DNA from: Shinisaurus crocodilurus
Taxonomy: Eukaryota; Chordata; Lepidosauria; Squamata; Shinisauridae
Reading direction: 5' to 3'
Length of the DNA stretch: 64,000 nucleotides
Assembly (NCBI GenBank): GCA_021292165.1
Contig: CM037879.1
Span: 246,885,797 to 246,949,796, forward strand
Shown here: piece after piece, positions 31,930 through 43,000 of the stretch
Layout: each line of letters begins with the position of its first letter
Numbering within the stretch: position 1 is the first letter of the stretch
The notes under the pieces: generated by a model
Databases searched by the model: none
Seen by the model: only the letters and a program-made list of their open reading frames with translations
What the model was told of the DNA's origin: nothing
Position numbers and translations under genes: made by a program

Positions 31930-32736
31930 AGGGGGGTGTATAGACTGAAAATAAGCTAAGCAGGAGAAAATAAACGAAAATGTGGTAGTTGGGAGGGAGG
32001 AATGCAGGAGGGGAGAAGAAACCCGGGCAGGGAGAGAAATGAGAAGGGAGTGTGGACCAATTCGGGGGAGGATAAGGATTTGTAGCGCCGAAGGATCTGG
32101 GGCAGAGAACTCGGCACTTGCGTTTTCGCTTTCATTTTCGTGTTGGTAGAGCGATCCTACCTCTTGTTTATCCACTTCTCAAAAGTCTGCTTCCGTATGT
32201 TTTGGAAAGCAAATAGCAGCTTGGGTTCGGGATAGCTTTGGATAGCATGAAACAGCTGAGATATATATATATACCCGCGGGCAGATTGCATATGGAGGTT
32301 GTCACTAGACCTACCCGACAGGTAATCCGTTGCCTAAAAACTTGGCACAAACTCAACAACGCAATCCTAGTAATAATAGATTCGAATATATAAGCTCAGA
32401 TCTGGCTTTTTGTTGTCTTTTGCACCCAATTACTCGAGCCTTTTGTTCAGAATAATTCTGCTGACATTTCAGAATTGATAAATACACGAGATCATATGTA
32501 ATTTCCATGTCTTCTCTCTAGATGGCACTTTCCCCCGTTTTAACTCAGTGACATTGGGTCGTCGTGATGGTGAAGTCTATGGCTTAAACCCTTCTATGTA
32601 AACTGCATGTGTTGCTTGTGTACATCCTTCAGCTAATAGGCAAATTATGGCCAGGATAATACACCTTAAATAACATCTTTTTCATGACTCAGAACATCTG
32701 TTAATGTTGCCAGCAGCATTTTCATAAATGTGATTA
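31930..32736 (+). other. APAF1 first intron, start
   Basis: Purine-rich then A/T-rich DNA with a short (TA)n at 32,262. No exon or repeat recognised. Confidence 0.45.
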
Positions 32737-32744
32737 TTCTAGCC

Positions 32745-32992
32745 CAGGGGTGGCCAACCTTTTTGGGCCTTTGGGCACCTTTGGCAATTTGAGAAACTGT
32801 CCTGGGCAGTACATATGTCCCAGAGACGTTCATGGGGAAAGAAGATGGGAGCAGCTACATTGACATTGCTTTGAAGGAATCCTAGGTGCCAGTAAGCAAC
32901 TTGGTTATTTATTTATTTTAAATATGGGAGGGGTAGGGAACCTTGGTGGGCACCAAGAAAGGTATCTGAGGGTGCCATGTTGCCTACCCCTG
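32745..32992. mobile_element. hAT MITE, 248 bp
   Basis: Begins caggggtggccaaccttttt and ends tgttgcctacccctg, with exact 8-bp duplications TTCTAGCC (32737-32744, 32993-33000). Confidence 0.8.
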
Positions 32993-33069
32993 TTCTAGCC
33001 TGATAATGCATTATGTAGGTGTCTAAAATACAGCCCCCTGTGTTTTGCACTTAAGTTTGAATTCAAGTA

Positions 33070-33375
33070 GAATCATAGAAAAGTAGAGTTGGAAGGGGCC
33101 TACAAGGCCATCAAGTACAACCCCCTGCTCAATGCAGGAATCCAGGTCAAAGCATCCCTGACAGATGGTGGTCCAGCTTCACCTTGAATGCCTCCAGAGT
33201 GGGAGTGCTCACCACCTCCCTAGGTAATTGGTTCCATTGTCTTATTGCTCTAACAGTCAGGAAATTTTTCCTGATGTTCAGGTGGAATCTGGGTTCCCGT
33301 AACTTGAGCCCATTATTCCGTGTCCTGCAAACTGGGATGATCGAGAAGAGATCCTGGCCTTCCTCTGTGTGACAT
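33070..33375 (+). repeat. CR1 LINE 3' end
   Basis: agaatcatagaaaagtagag, ggcctacaaggccatcaagt, aatgcaggaatccaggtcaa, taattggttccattgtctta and gatcgagaagagatcctggc, the usual amniote CR1 3' region (orientation not asserted beyond the plus-strand reading). Confidence 0.7.
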
Positions 33376-33704
33376 ATTAAAATTATTTGAATTAGATTAT
33401 AGCCTGTCTTTTTTTTCCAGTGCCAAAGAAACCAGCAGTTGTAATTGATGAAGTTCCCTGATTATTTTTTTGTCTTGTTATATTCAGTATCCTATCTGTA
33501 ACAGGGCATCATAAGTATCAGTAAATCCCTGAGCACTGAATAATTTCAAAACTATCTACAAACTGATGCCTCCAGAGTCAGTTGCAGGTTGAGATACTGG
33601 TAAGTGCTGTCCATCTAATAAGAATCCATAGCATTGTATTTGTCAGTTTCATTATTACTTTTTGAAATATCAAAGATGTGATTTTTATATACTATAAGGC
33701 AGGA

Positions 33705-33836
33705 AAAGGAGGATTTTGTAACCCTCCAGATATTTCAGCCTCCAGCTCCCATCAGTGTAGCCTATAATCAGTAGAGAGGGATGATGGGAGTTGTAAGATG
33801 AAATATCCGGAGGGCCATAAGTTGTCCACCCCTGCT
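33705..33836. mobile_element. hAT MITE (CTACAACTCCCA family)
   Basis: caggaaaaggaggattttgt to gttgtccacccctg; flanks ctataagg and ctataatg match at 7 of 8. Immediately upstream of APAF1 coding exon 1. Confidence 0.6.
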
Positions 33837-33930
33837 ATAATGGTATTGAGAAATTGACTTACGGTAAGTTTTCAATATCTTGGCTAGCTCATGTTACCAT
33901 TCAGCAAGGAGGAAGCAAGCTGGAATGAAA

Positions 33931-34068
33931 ATGGATGTGAAGACTCGAAATCACTTGCTTCAGAATTGCGAAGCTTTGGAAAGAGATATCAAGACTTCTT
34001 ATATAATGGATCATATGATTGGGGATGAAACATTAACATTACAGGAAGAAGAGAAAGTAAAAGCCCAG
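33931..34068 (+). CDS. APAF1: APAF1 coding exon 1 (CARD helices 1-3)
   Basis: Start ATG at 33931 (MDVKTRNHLLQNCEALERDI), matching the family start; another in-frame ATG lies 6 nt upstream (MK before MDVK) and a third at 33880, but the likely acceptor taccattcag at 33904 would exclude the last. 46 codons, ending EEEKVKAQ before donor gtaaac, phase 0. Confidence 0.95.
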
Positions 34069-37000
34069 GTAAACCATATGTGGTTTTTGTCTTTTGGTTT
34101 ATTTTAGTACTAGCTTTTGCCCGCAGCTTCGCTCACATGATGAAGAGTGACCGTGCCAAGTTTGCACAGGTCGTCATTTTCCTATAGGCACTATTTGTTC
34201 GAAATTCCTTAAGGTCGCTGACCGCTGTTTTGAATCACTCCATAGGAAAGGTCCCTCGGGACTACATAATGGAATCCTAGCTCCCCCAGGACTACACAGT
34301 GAAATCCCTGTTCTCCCCCCTAGGACTGCACAATGATATTCCTGCTCCCCCCCCCCCCCCCGGGACTGCACAGTGAAATCCCTGCTCCCCCCCCCAGGAC
34401 TATGCAATGAAATCCCAGCTTCCCCCCCCCCGGGACTACACAACAATGAAATCCCAGCTTCCCCCCCAGGACTACACAATGAAATCCCAGCTTCCCCCCC
34501 CCCCCCGTACTACACAACAATGAAATCCCAGCTTCCCACCCCCCAGGACTACACAATGAAATCCCTGCTTCCCCCCCCCCCACCCGGACTACACAACAAT
34601 GAAAGCCCTGCCCCCCCCCCGGGACTGCACAATGAAATCCCTGCTCCCCCAGGACTACACAGTGAAATCCCTGCTCCCCCCGCCTCCAGGACTGCACAAT
34701 GAAATCCCTGCCTCCCCCTTGGGACTGCACAATGAAATCCCCCGCCCCGGACTACACAATGAAATCCCAGTTCCGCCCCGGCTGTAGTTCATATGAACAT
34801 TCTGTTTTGATGCAGGAGAGATTTGCATATCCGCTCCTGATTGGCCCCTGTGGCAGTTCATACGAACATTCTATATGCTGCTCCTAAATGGCCCCTGCAA
34901 ACATTCCAAGTGACGCCATTGGCTCTCATCTATTTTGGGCCATACAGGCGCAGCGAGGGTTTTTCGGAGATTTGGACCCACCATTCTTTGTCCTTGGGTG
35001 ATGGAGAGTATGCGTGCCAAGTTTGGGGCGGATCCGTCAAAACGTGATGGAGCCTATGCGACGCGACCCCCCCCAGCAGTCATTCAGTCAGGCAGTTATT
35101 TAAAAAGTTTCCCTTCCTTTTCACCCCCTCAGAGAACATTCTAAATGGCCTAGGGGAGATTTGCATACCTAGCCCTATTGGCCCCTGCAAAAATTCATAA
35201 ACGAACATTCTAAGTGTCATATGGGCTATTTGCATAACTGCTCCTATTGGCTCCTGCAGCAATTCTGAGGTAAGGCCGATTTGCATAACTGCTGCCCTGT
35301 TGTTTTGCCTATAGGAGATATGATTGTGGGGTGATTTTGCCCCCTTTTTTCACCTCCTTAGGGATGGAATTTCCAAAAATCCTTCCTTAGTGGGGCTCTA
35401 CATCATAAAAGCAATGTTCCTTCAAAATTTCACGTTCCTAGGTTAAACAGTTTGAGCTGGGCGTTTATGAGTCAGTCAGTCAGGACATTTTCTTTTATAT
35501 ATATAGATTTAAACACACACAGGCTGCTAGTATACTAATAAATTCAAGTTGAGGCTCCAGCACAAGAATAACTGTGCAATTGCACAAGTGACACAAGCCA
35601 TCCTAGGGCATTGTGCTGTAACAACATACACTCTTGTGCCAGCAATTGCCTTCTTTGCCAGATGCAAAATAGTAACAATTTGCAAATCAACAGGGAATCT
35701 GGCAGAAGTGAAATGGGGAAGGACTAGAAGTAAATTTCCTAGAGCTATTTTGGCTATCGTGGACATAAGTGCAACACTAACTTTGCAGGCATTTACCTGC
35801 TAGCATGTAAGGCAAAAGTGTGGGGGCAGATGTGGCTGTGCAGGTAAGCAATGTCCCCACCCACACTCCCACTGTCATGAGCTCTGTAAGCTTGTTCAGC
35901 TGAATGTGCTGTCGGAGATTCAGTGATTGCAAAGCCTGATAAGGCAGGGTTTGCAGTCACGGAGTCTCTGTAAGTGCTTTCAGCTGAATGCACTTACACA
36001 GCCCTTTACAGACTTCTCTGCTCAATGCATGAAGATCGAACTGACAGCTGGGCATGCAGGGATGTTGGGAGCAGGGCTTATCTGCACACCCACATCCCCC
36101 TCCATGCTTTTGCCCTACACACAAGGAGGCACGTTGTTGACACTGAATGCTAAAGTTGTAAACTGCTTTTGATATTTTGAATACAGCCTAACCTACCTCA
36201 CAGGGTTGTTGTGAGGATAAAGTGGAGAGGAGGAGGAGGATTATGTAAGCCGCCTTGGGTTCCTTGCAGGAAAAAAAGTGGGGTATAAATATAATAAATA
36301 TAATAAATAAATAAATATTTTAAATAAATATAAATTAAATGCATTGGATTGGATCCATATGAAGTTAGTTGCCCTTAGGTCCCACTGATTTCAATGGGAA
36401 TGAAGTCATTACTTTTCACATTGTGCCAAGTGAAACGAGCTTACAGTGCAATCCATTGCATGTCTACTCAGAAGTAAGGACCATTGATTCCCAGGTGTGT
36501 ATAGGATTGCAGCCTTAGTCTGAATCCAACCCTATTATGTGATGTAAACAATGCACGTCTATTCTGCTATGTTGCCCAATATAACGGTATTAACATATTT
36601 AATACGTTAATACCGTTATATTGGGCAACATAGCAGAATAGACGTGCATTGTTTACATCACATAAATTCCAGTGTTTGCATCTTCTAGAGCAGGGCTCTC
36701 CAACCGTGGGTCCTCAGATGTTGCTGGCTTACAGCTCCCAGCATGGCTAATGGCAAGGGATTCTGGGAGCTGTAGTCCAACATCTGGGGACCCAAGGTTG
36801 GAGAGCCCTGTTCTAGAGGGTTGAATTGCCCTTCTTTCAGAATTTTCCATCTAAATGTTTTTGGGTTGTGGTTCTTTCATTGATTTGGGTAGCCACCTTA
36901 CCTGAGGTTATGAATGTCTTAGACATATATTTATTCATATGGGAATACTTTCCTTGAGTTAAGACTTTATAGTTTATAGACAGACATCTAGCATAGGTTC

Positions 37001-40000
37001 AAATAAGGACATAGTCTTCTATGGGTATTAGATGGGATATGCCTACTATCTCATTGGAATAAATGGGAATTAAGACTGCAATCCTACTCACCTAGAAGTA
37101 GGTCCGATTGAACTAATGAGACTTACGGTAGTTTACAACTTTTCCTAGAATTTTCCTTAAAGTGCAATCCTATGCGTGTTTACTCAGAAGTAAGTGCCAT
37201 TGAGTTCAGTGGTTTTACTCCCAGGGAAGTATATAGGATTACAGCCTAAATAACATAGCAGTTGTCATATTTTGTTGGTTGATAAGTATTTATTCCCATA
37301 TGAATAAATATATGTCTAAGACATTCATAACCTCAGGTAAGGTGGCTACCCAAATCAATGAAAGAACCACAATAAGGCACAGTCCAGCCAAATTCAAACT
37401 TCTTTGATTTCAGTGGGAAAGATTTAAACACATCCTGAAAATCAATGGAACTTAAAAGTGCTGAACTTTGGATATATTGCACCGAATCTGTGTTGTTCTC
37501 TTCTTTTTCTCCCCACTAGACTACACAAAGAGAGCGAGCAGCTGTGCTATTACAAATAATTCTTACCAAAGATAATTATGCATACATATCCTTTTACAAT
37601 GCATTGCTTCATGAGGGGTACAAAGATCTTGCTGCTCTTCTTCAGGATGGTATCCCCATTATTTCCCCTTATAATGGAAAAAAATCTATGGATGGAATAA
37701 CCTCATATGGTCAGTATGATAAGTTACTTATTGCATAGGAGCATAATGTGCTAAATGTTTGAAATAATTATGACTGCAATCCTATATCTACTTACCTGGG
37801 AGTAAGCCCCATTGAAGTCAATGACTTATTTCTGGTTAGACATGTATTGTATCACACTGTAAGTTGTCTTATTGAGAAATCTTCAAGAAATATTTAATTC
37901 CAATGGAACCTTTACTTCTGGGTTATTTAGAAAGCAATGCTATGGCCCTAGGCAGCATCTGGGGTGCCATAGAATGCGGTGGATCTCCTCTGTGCCTGTA
38001 GACAGAGCTGTGAGCATGGAGAAGAAGATCCAATTGTAGGTCTTCCCACCCTATCCCCTCCCAGCTGCTGCAGAAAGCTTCTCTTATGAGTTTGCAACTG
38101 TGACCTTGTGAGGGAAGTCAGAGAGGGGGTGTGTGTGCTGGTGGGCAGGGAGGGGAGAGGAGAAGAGAGGTCAGGATATGCAGTATCCTGTCAGCTAGAC
38201 AGGCTCTAGCTGCTTTTTGTGTTTTAAGTGGCGGAATGGAGGCAAAATCGCCTCTGTCCTTCTCACCCTGCCTGGCTCTTACTGCCATGGTGTGGGATAG
38301 ATGGAGGGCTCTGAACTCGGAACTACCCATAGGGTTGCACTCTTAATCTATACAAATCTACTAAAATGTTTCCAACAGTAGGGTTGTAATAGTTTTTATG
38401 GACTATGTATAGGATCTTTAAGTTTTAACTTTTATTGTAGCATATTAGGAAAAGAGAGTCTATCAGTATAATTTATTTTTATGTTTTCCAATATGCTAAA
38501 GTTCTGTAAAAGCAGTGCTTCCTTTTGGCAAAGACTGTTGTAAATACAGCAAGTGAGCCTCTTGTTTCTAAATGATTACAGCAAGTTAGTAAGGCTTGAA
38601 TGCTGGGTTATCTATATTATATGTACGGTACATTAGGTATGAGTGTAATTTTAAATGCTGTTTCTTCCTAATTCATCCTCCTCTTCAACTTTAAAAATAT
38701 TATTTTATTTTATTTTGTGGGTAAAATCAGAAGTCCATTTTAATTTTTGTATAGTTGTGCTTTTGTGATGTTTGATTGTTTTTTATTATTTTTATTTTTA
38801 TTTTGGAAAATAAAAATTGTCCAAAATTATAATATTATTATTTTATAACAGAAAGCTATAAACCTTTTGTGAAGGACCGCCGCCGGTCCCTTCCTGCGTG
38901 ATCAGGAGCTAAGCGGCTATTTTGACAGCTCAGAGCTCCCGTTCGCACGCCCTGGGTCAAATCAGGTCGAAAACACTGGCTTAGGCACTGAGTCAGAACA
39001 AAATGGCTCAGTCAAAAGTTGCTCAGGCAACTACAAATACCTTTCAAAAGACTGTTGTCACGCAGGGCTTCTGCTGCCAAAACAGACTTTCCACAGCCTG
39101 CCATCCCATAAACAATAACCCATCCTGGATCGCTTTTTAACTTGTGTAGTTTCTGCTGTATTCTTTTTGTTAGTTCTTGACGAGTGAAGAACCATAGTCC
39201 ATAAAAACCAGTTTATTTACAGGAGAATCAGGTCAGGGAGATAAGGGAAATTATATAGTAAACAGTAAATTAAGTCAGGGAATACAATTTACAAAAGGAG
39301 GTGAAACTTACTACGCACAGGCAGAACTATCAAACAAAAAAGAACCTACGCTATTCTCATCTAACATTAAGAATCTACCCTAGTCTAACACCAGTAGCTC
39401 AGACGGACTTACGGCAAAGTACCCAGGCAGTCTGCTTGGGGTTGAGTGTCCAGGTTGGCCTGAGCCGATGACCCACTCCGTGCTGCCTCGCACCTGATGA
39501 CCTGCTCCGTGCTGCCTCGCACCTTGTTCCCAACAACTTCTAGAAGCCGCAGCTGCTTCGTTTACCCCCTCACTTGACCCCCTTGATTCCCCTGACCCCT
39601 CCCTCTGCTGACAGGACAGACCAGTCCGCAGGCGGGAGGGATGCTGAGGTTTTCCGCCACCTTGCCCATGGTTCCTCCAGGGTGCTTAGAGGGGTGATTG
39701 AGGGTACTTGACAGCCCATGGAGAATGCTTGGGGGAAACCATTGAATCACATGTAAATGTGTGTCCTGGGACTTGACAACCTATTGAGGGTGCTTGGCGA
39801 AAACTATGTAGATGCAAATGCGAGCCTGGGACTGAGCTCTCCTGCCTTGGGCAGAGATTATGCAGGTGACTGTTTGTCAGGCTTTCTCTCCACACCTTTT
39901 CTATTTCAGTTCAGTACCCTGGGTTGTATCTGCTATTTTAATGAATGACAATGTGGCAATGAAATAAACTGTCTTAGAAAGTACTGTCAGTGCATTCTCA

Positions 40001-43000
40001 CAGTGCCTTGCAGTTGATCCTATGAGCAATGTGCTCTGCCTCTCTTTCTAAGTATAAGTTCAACTGTGATGGTGCAAGCCATTAGTTGTACTGATGCAAC
40101 TAATGCTGATTTATGGATCAGTCTGCCTATGAACTCTTTTGTGATAGTGGATCTTTAAAAGATGTGCACTCCCATCCAGCGAGATGCCATACGCTTCTTC
40201 ATGTTCAACACTAACTGGGCTAAGGCTACATGCATAGAGCCCTTTAAAGGAGACTGGAATTCTGCCGGTCTGTTCTGGAAGGGGTACAGGGCTGGATTCC
40301 CTTACCAGGATTATCTCTCCCTATCAAACTGCTGATGAGTGTGATCCTTGCTTCCTTTAAAGTGCCCGTCTGCTACATTTATACACTTGGTGGTTATTTT
40401 ACTTTCAGTGGGAGCCTAAACAGAAGAATTATCATGAGAGATTCGTCTGTGTATTCGGCCGGTGTTCTAATTGGTATTTTAAAGTCAACAATTACCTAAT
40501 TATAATCTTAAATTAATTATCTCTATTGCTTTTTGTATCTGTTTTCTCTTTCTGAATTTAAGTTAAGACTGTCCTCTGTGAAGGTGGAGTTCCACAGCGG
40601 CCAGTAGTGTTTGTCACTCGTCAAGAACTAACAAAAAGAATACAGCAGAAACTACACAAGTTAAAAAGCGATCCAGGATGGGTTATTGTTTATGGGATGG
40701 CAGGCTGTGGAAAGTCTGTTTTGGCAGCAGAAGCCCTGCGTGACAACAGTCTTTTGAAAGGTATTTGTAGTTGCCTTCTATCAGTAATATAGATGTTAGT
40801 TTTACGTGCTACAAGTTACTACAAAACATAGTTCGCCTCCAAAGTAGAACTAAAAGCCCACTTCAGACTGTGGTTTTCAGTTCTGATTTTGATTCAAGCT
40901 ATTGTATATGGCAGGGGTAGGCAACCTGGTGCCCTCTAGATATTTTGGACTACAACTCCCATAAACCCCAGCCAGCATGGCCAATGGTCGTCAGGTATTA
41001 TGGAAGTTGTAGTCCAAAACATCTGGTGGGCACTACAATGCTTAGCCCTGGTATGTGGTAACCCTAACCAAATTGGATATTGCAGCAAACTAATGTTGGC
41101 AAGTGAGGAAGGAAATTAACATGCATGAATAAGAAGTACTGTAATTGCAAATGTTGGGATTCAGCTTCTGAGTCCAGGGAATGCCATCTTTTAGCTAAGC
41201 TCTGCAATGCCTTAGTTATATTTATGATGCTATCTATTAACCAAACAATATGAGTTTTCATTTCATGAAAAGGTTACAACTCTAATGTATGTTTCATTGA
41301 ACTCAGTGGGTGTTCTGCGTAAACATGCATAGGATTGCACTGTAAATAGTCTTGCTCAGTGTCTTTGCAAATCTACAGAGAGACAAAAACAGAAATCCAT
41401 TGGTTTGTGTGTATATAATTAACCTCTGATTATCCTACTGATACAGCTTGACACACACAAGCAAATAATTATTAAATAAGCTTTGACACTTGCAGCATTC
41501 CAAAAACTATTTTGGAATTTTATGAAGCCAGCTAGATTAGTGCAACTATGTTCACATTATCTTTAGTAATTATTTTTTATGATGAAATTGCAACAAACAA
41601 TAGCACAGTAATCTTGCATGGAATGCTGTCCTAGCTATAACAATACAAGAGCTTATCTGTAGGATTTCAGTATCAATATTTTGAACTTTGAGAACTGAGC
41701 TATATATGCCCTATATGAAAGATGTAAAATATATTTAATATATTTACTCATGTCTGTGCTGAGTCTAAACATCATATTCTAATGTTTCTTCTAAAGTAGC
41801 TTAATTTATTTTAAGCATATTTACTACACTCTTCAGCCAAAAATGTTTTCAGAGTGGCTTGCATAAGATCAAGAAAAACAGTAAGAAAGAAGACAGTCCC
41901 TGCCTGCGGACTTGCAGACTAAAAACAGGGGCAGGGAACCTCTATCCCATAACCTCCCCTCTTCTGCTCCTGTGCTGCAATTAGGCATTTTAAAAGCTTC
42001 CATTAGGGCCAGTGGAGGTATTTTGAAAATCTAATTGCTGTTTGCAGGAAAATGGGGGAGTGGGGGTTGCTGCTGGGGAGAGAAGGGCTAACCTTCTGGA
42101 ATGCTGCAACCCCCCTCAGAAAGATAGCTTCCCCACTTTGCAGTCACAGCTTTGAAAAGCCCCCTTTGGTGCCTGTGGGTAATTGCTGCATGAGTGGGGG
42201 AGTGTGTGTGTGTTTGGGGGGCAGGTATGAGTTGTGTGTGAGAATGCAGGCATGTATGGGTATGTCTATAAAATTATGAGATGCTCCCACCCACTTTAAC
42301 TCCACCCAGTTTTTGCAAGGGGGGCACCCACGACTCACACGCGGCAACCAAAAGGTCCCCTGAAAGAAAATGTGACCCTTGGGCCGAAAAATATTCCCCA
42401 CTACTGGTCTAAAAGACATGACACAAAAGGAAAAGGGGATGAGGAGGGATTAACAAACTCTGCAAACTCTGGCACCAGTTCTTAGACTTTTCTTTAGCCT
42501 TATTGGCTTTAAAAAATCTGGTTCAATATATTTTTTGTTTAGGCATGCATATTCACTATATCATCTTGATTTCATCTTGGCAGATTGCTTCCCAGGAGGA
42601 GTGCATTGGGTTTCTGTTGGTAAACAAGACAAAGCAGGACTGCTAATGAAACTCCAAAATCTTTGTCTGAGATTAGACCAGGACTTCACTTATTCACAGA
42701 GGCCACCACTTAATATCGAAGAAGCGAAAGATCGCCTTCGTTTGCTGCTGTTGCGCAAATACCCAAGGTACTGTCAGTAAAACAGCAATATTTGAGATTT
42801 TTCACTTTAAGTCAACTTGACTAGAATTGTGTTGTTTTTGTTTCAAACCTCTACATACCGTTATGTAGAGGTTTCCAATAAATGTTCTGTACTGTGTGAA
42901 GTTCCAGTGTGCACAGGCTATAGCAAAGACATAAATGAATTTGATACCTATGCAAGTTGATTGTGATTGATCTTCTCTTGCTATTGATCCGTGTTTCATT

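Noticed and set aside
31381..32175. 264-codon minus-strand open frame across the CpG island
   Set aside because: Low-complexity Arg/Ser/Ala/Pro composition from GC-rich DNA, no family resemblance, overlaps the divergent promoter; open by base composition.
34320..34787. Several open frames of GGG/CSPGG or [11 protein letters not shown] type
   Set aside because: They are translations of the poly-C minisatellite, not proteins.
34250..34790. CRISPR-like array
   Set aside because: Repeated units with variable C-runs, no unique spacers, and a vertebrate host; a minisatellite.
36866..37372. TIR transposon
   Set aside because: Perfect 82-bp arms but no target duplication and no similar copy in the window; an inverted duplication is more likely.
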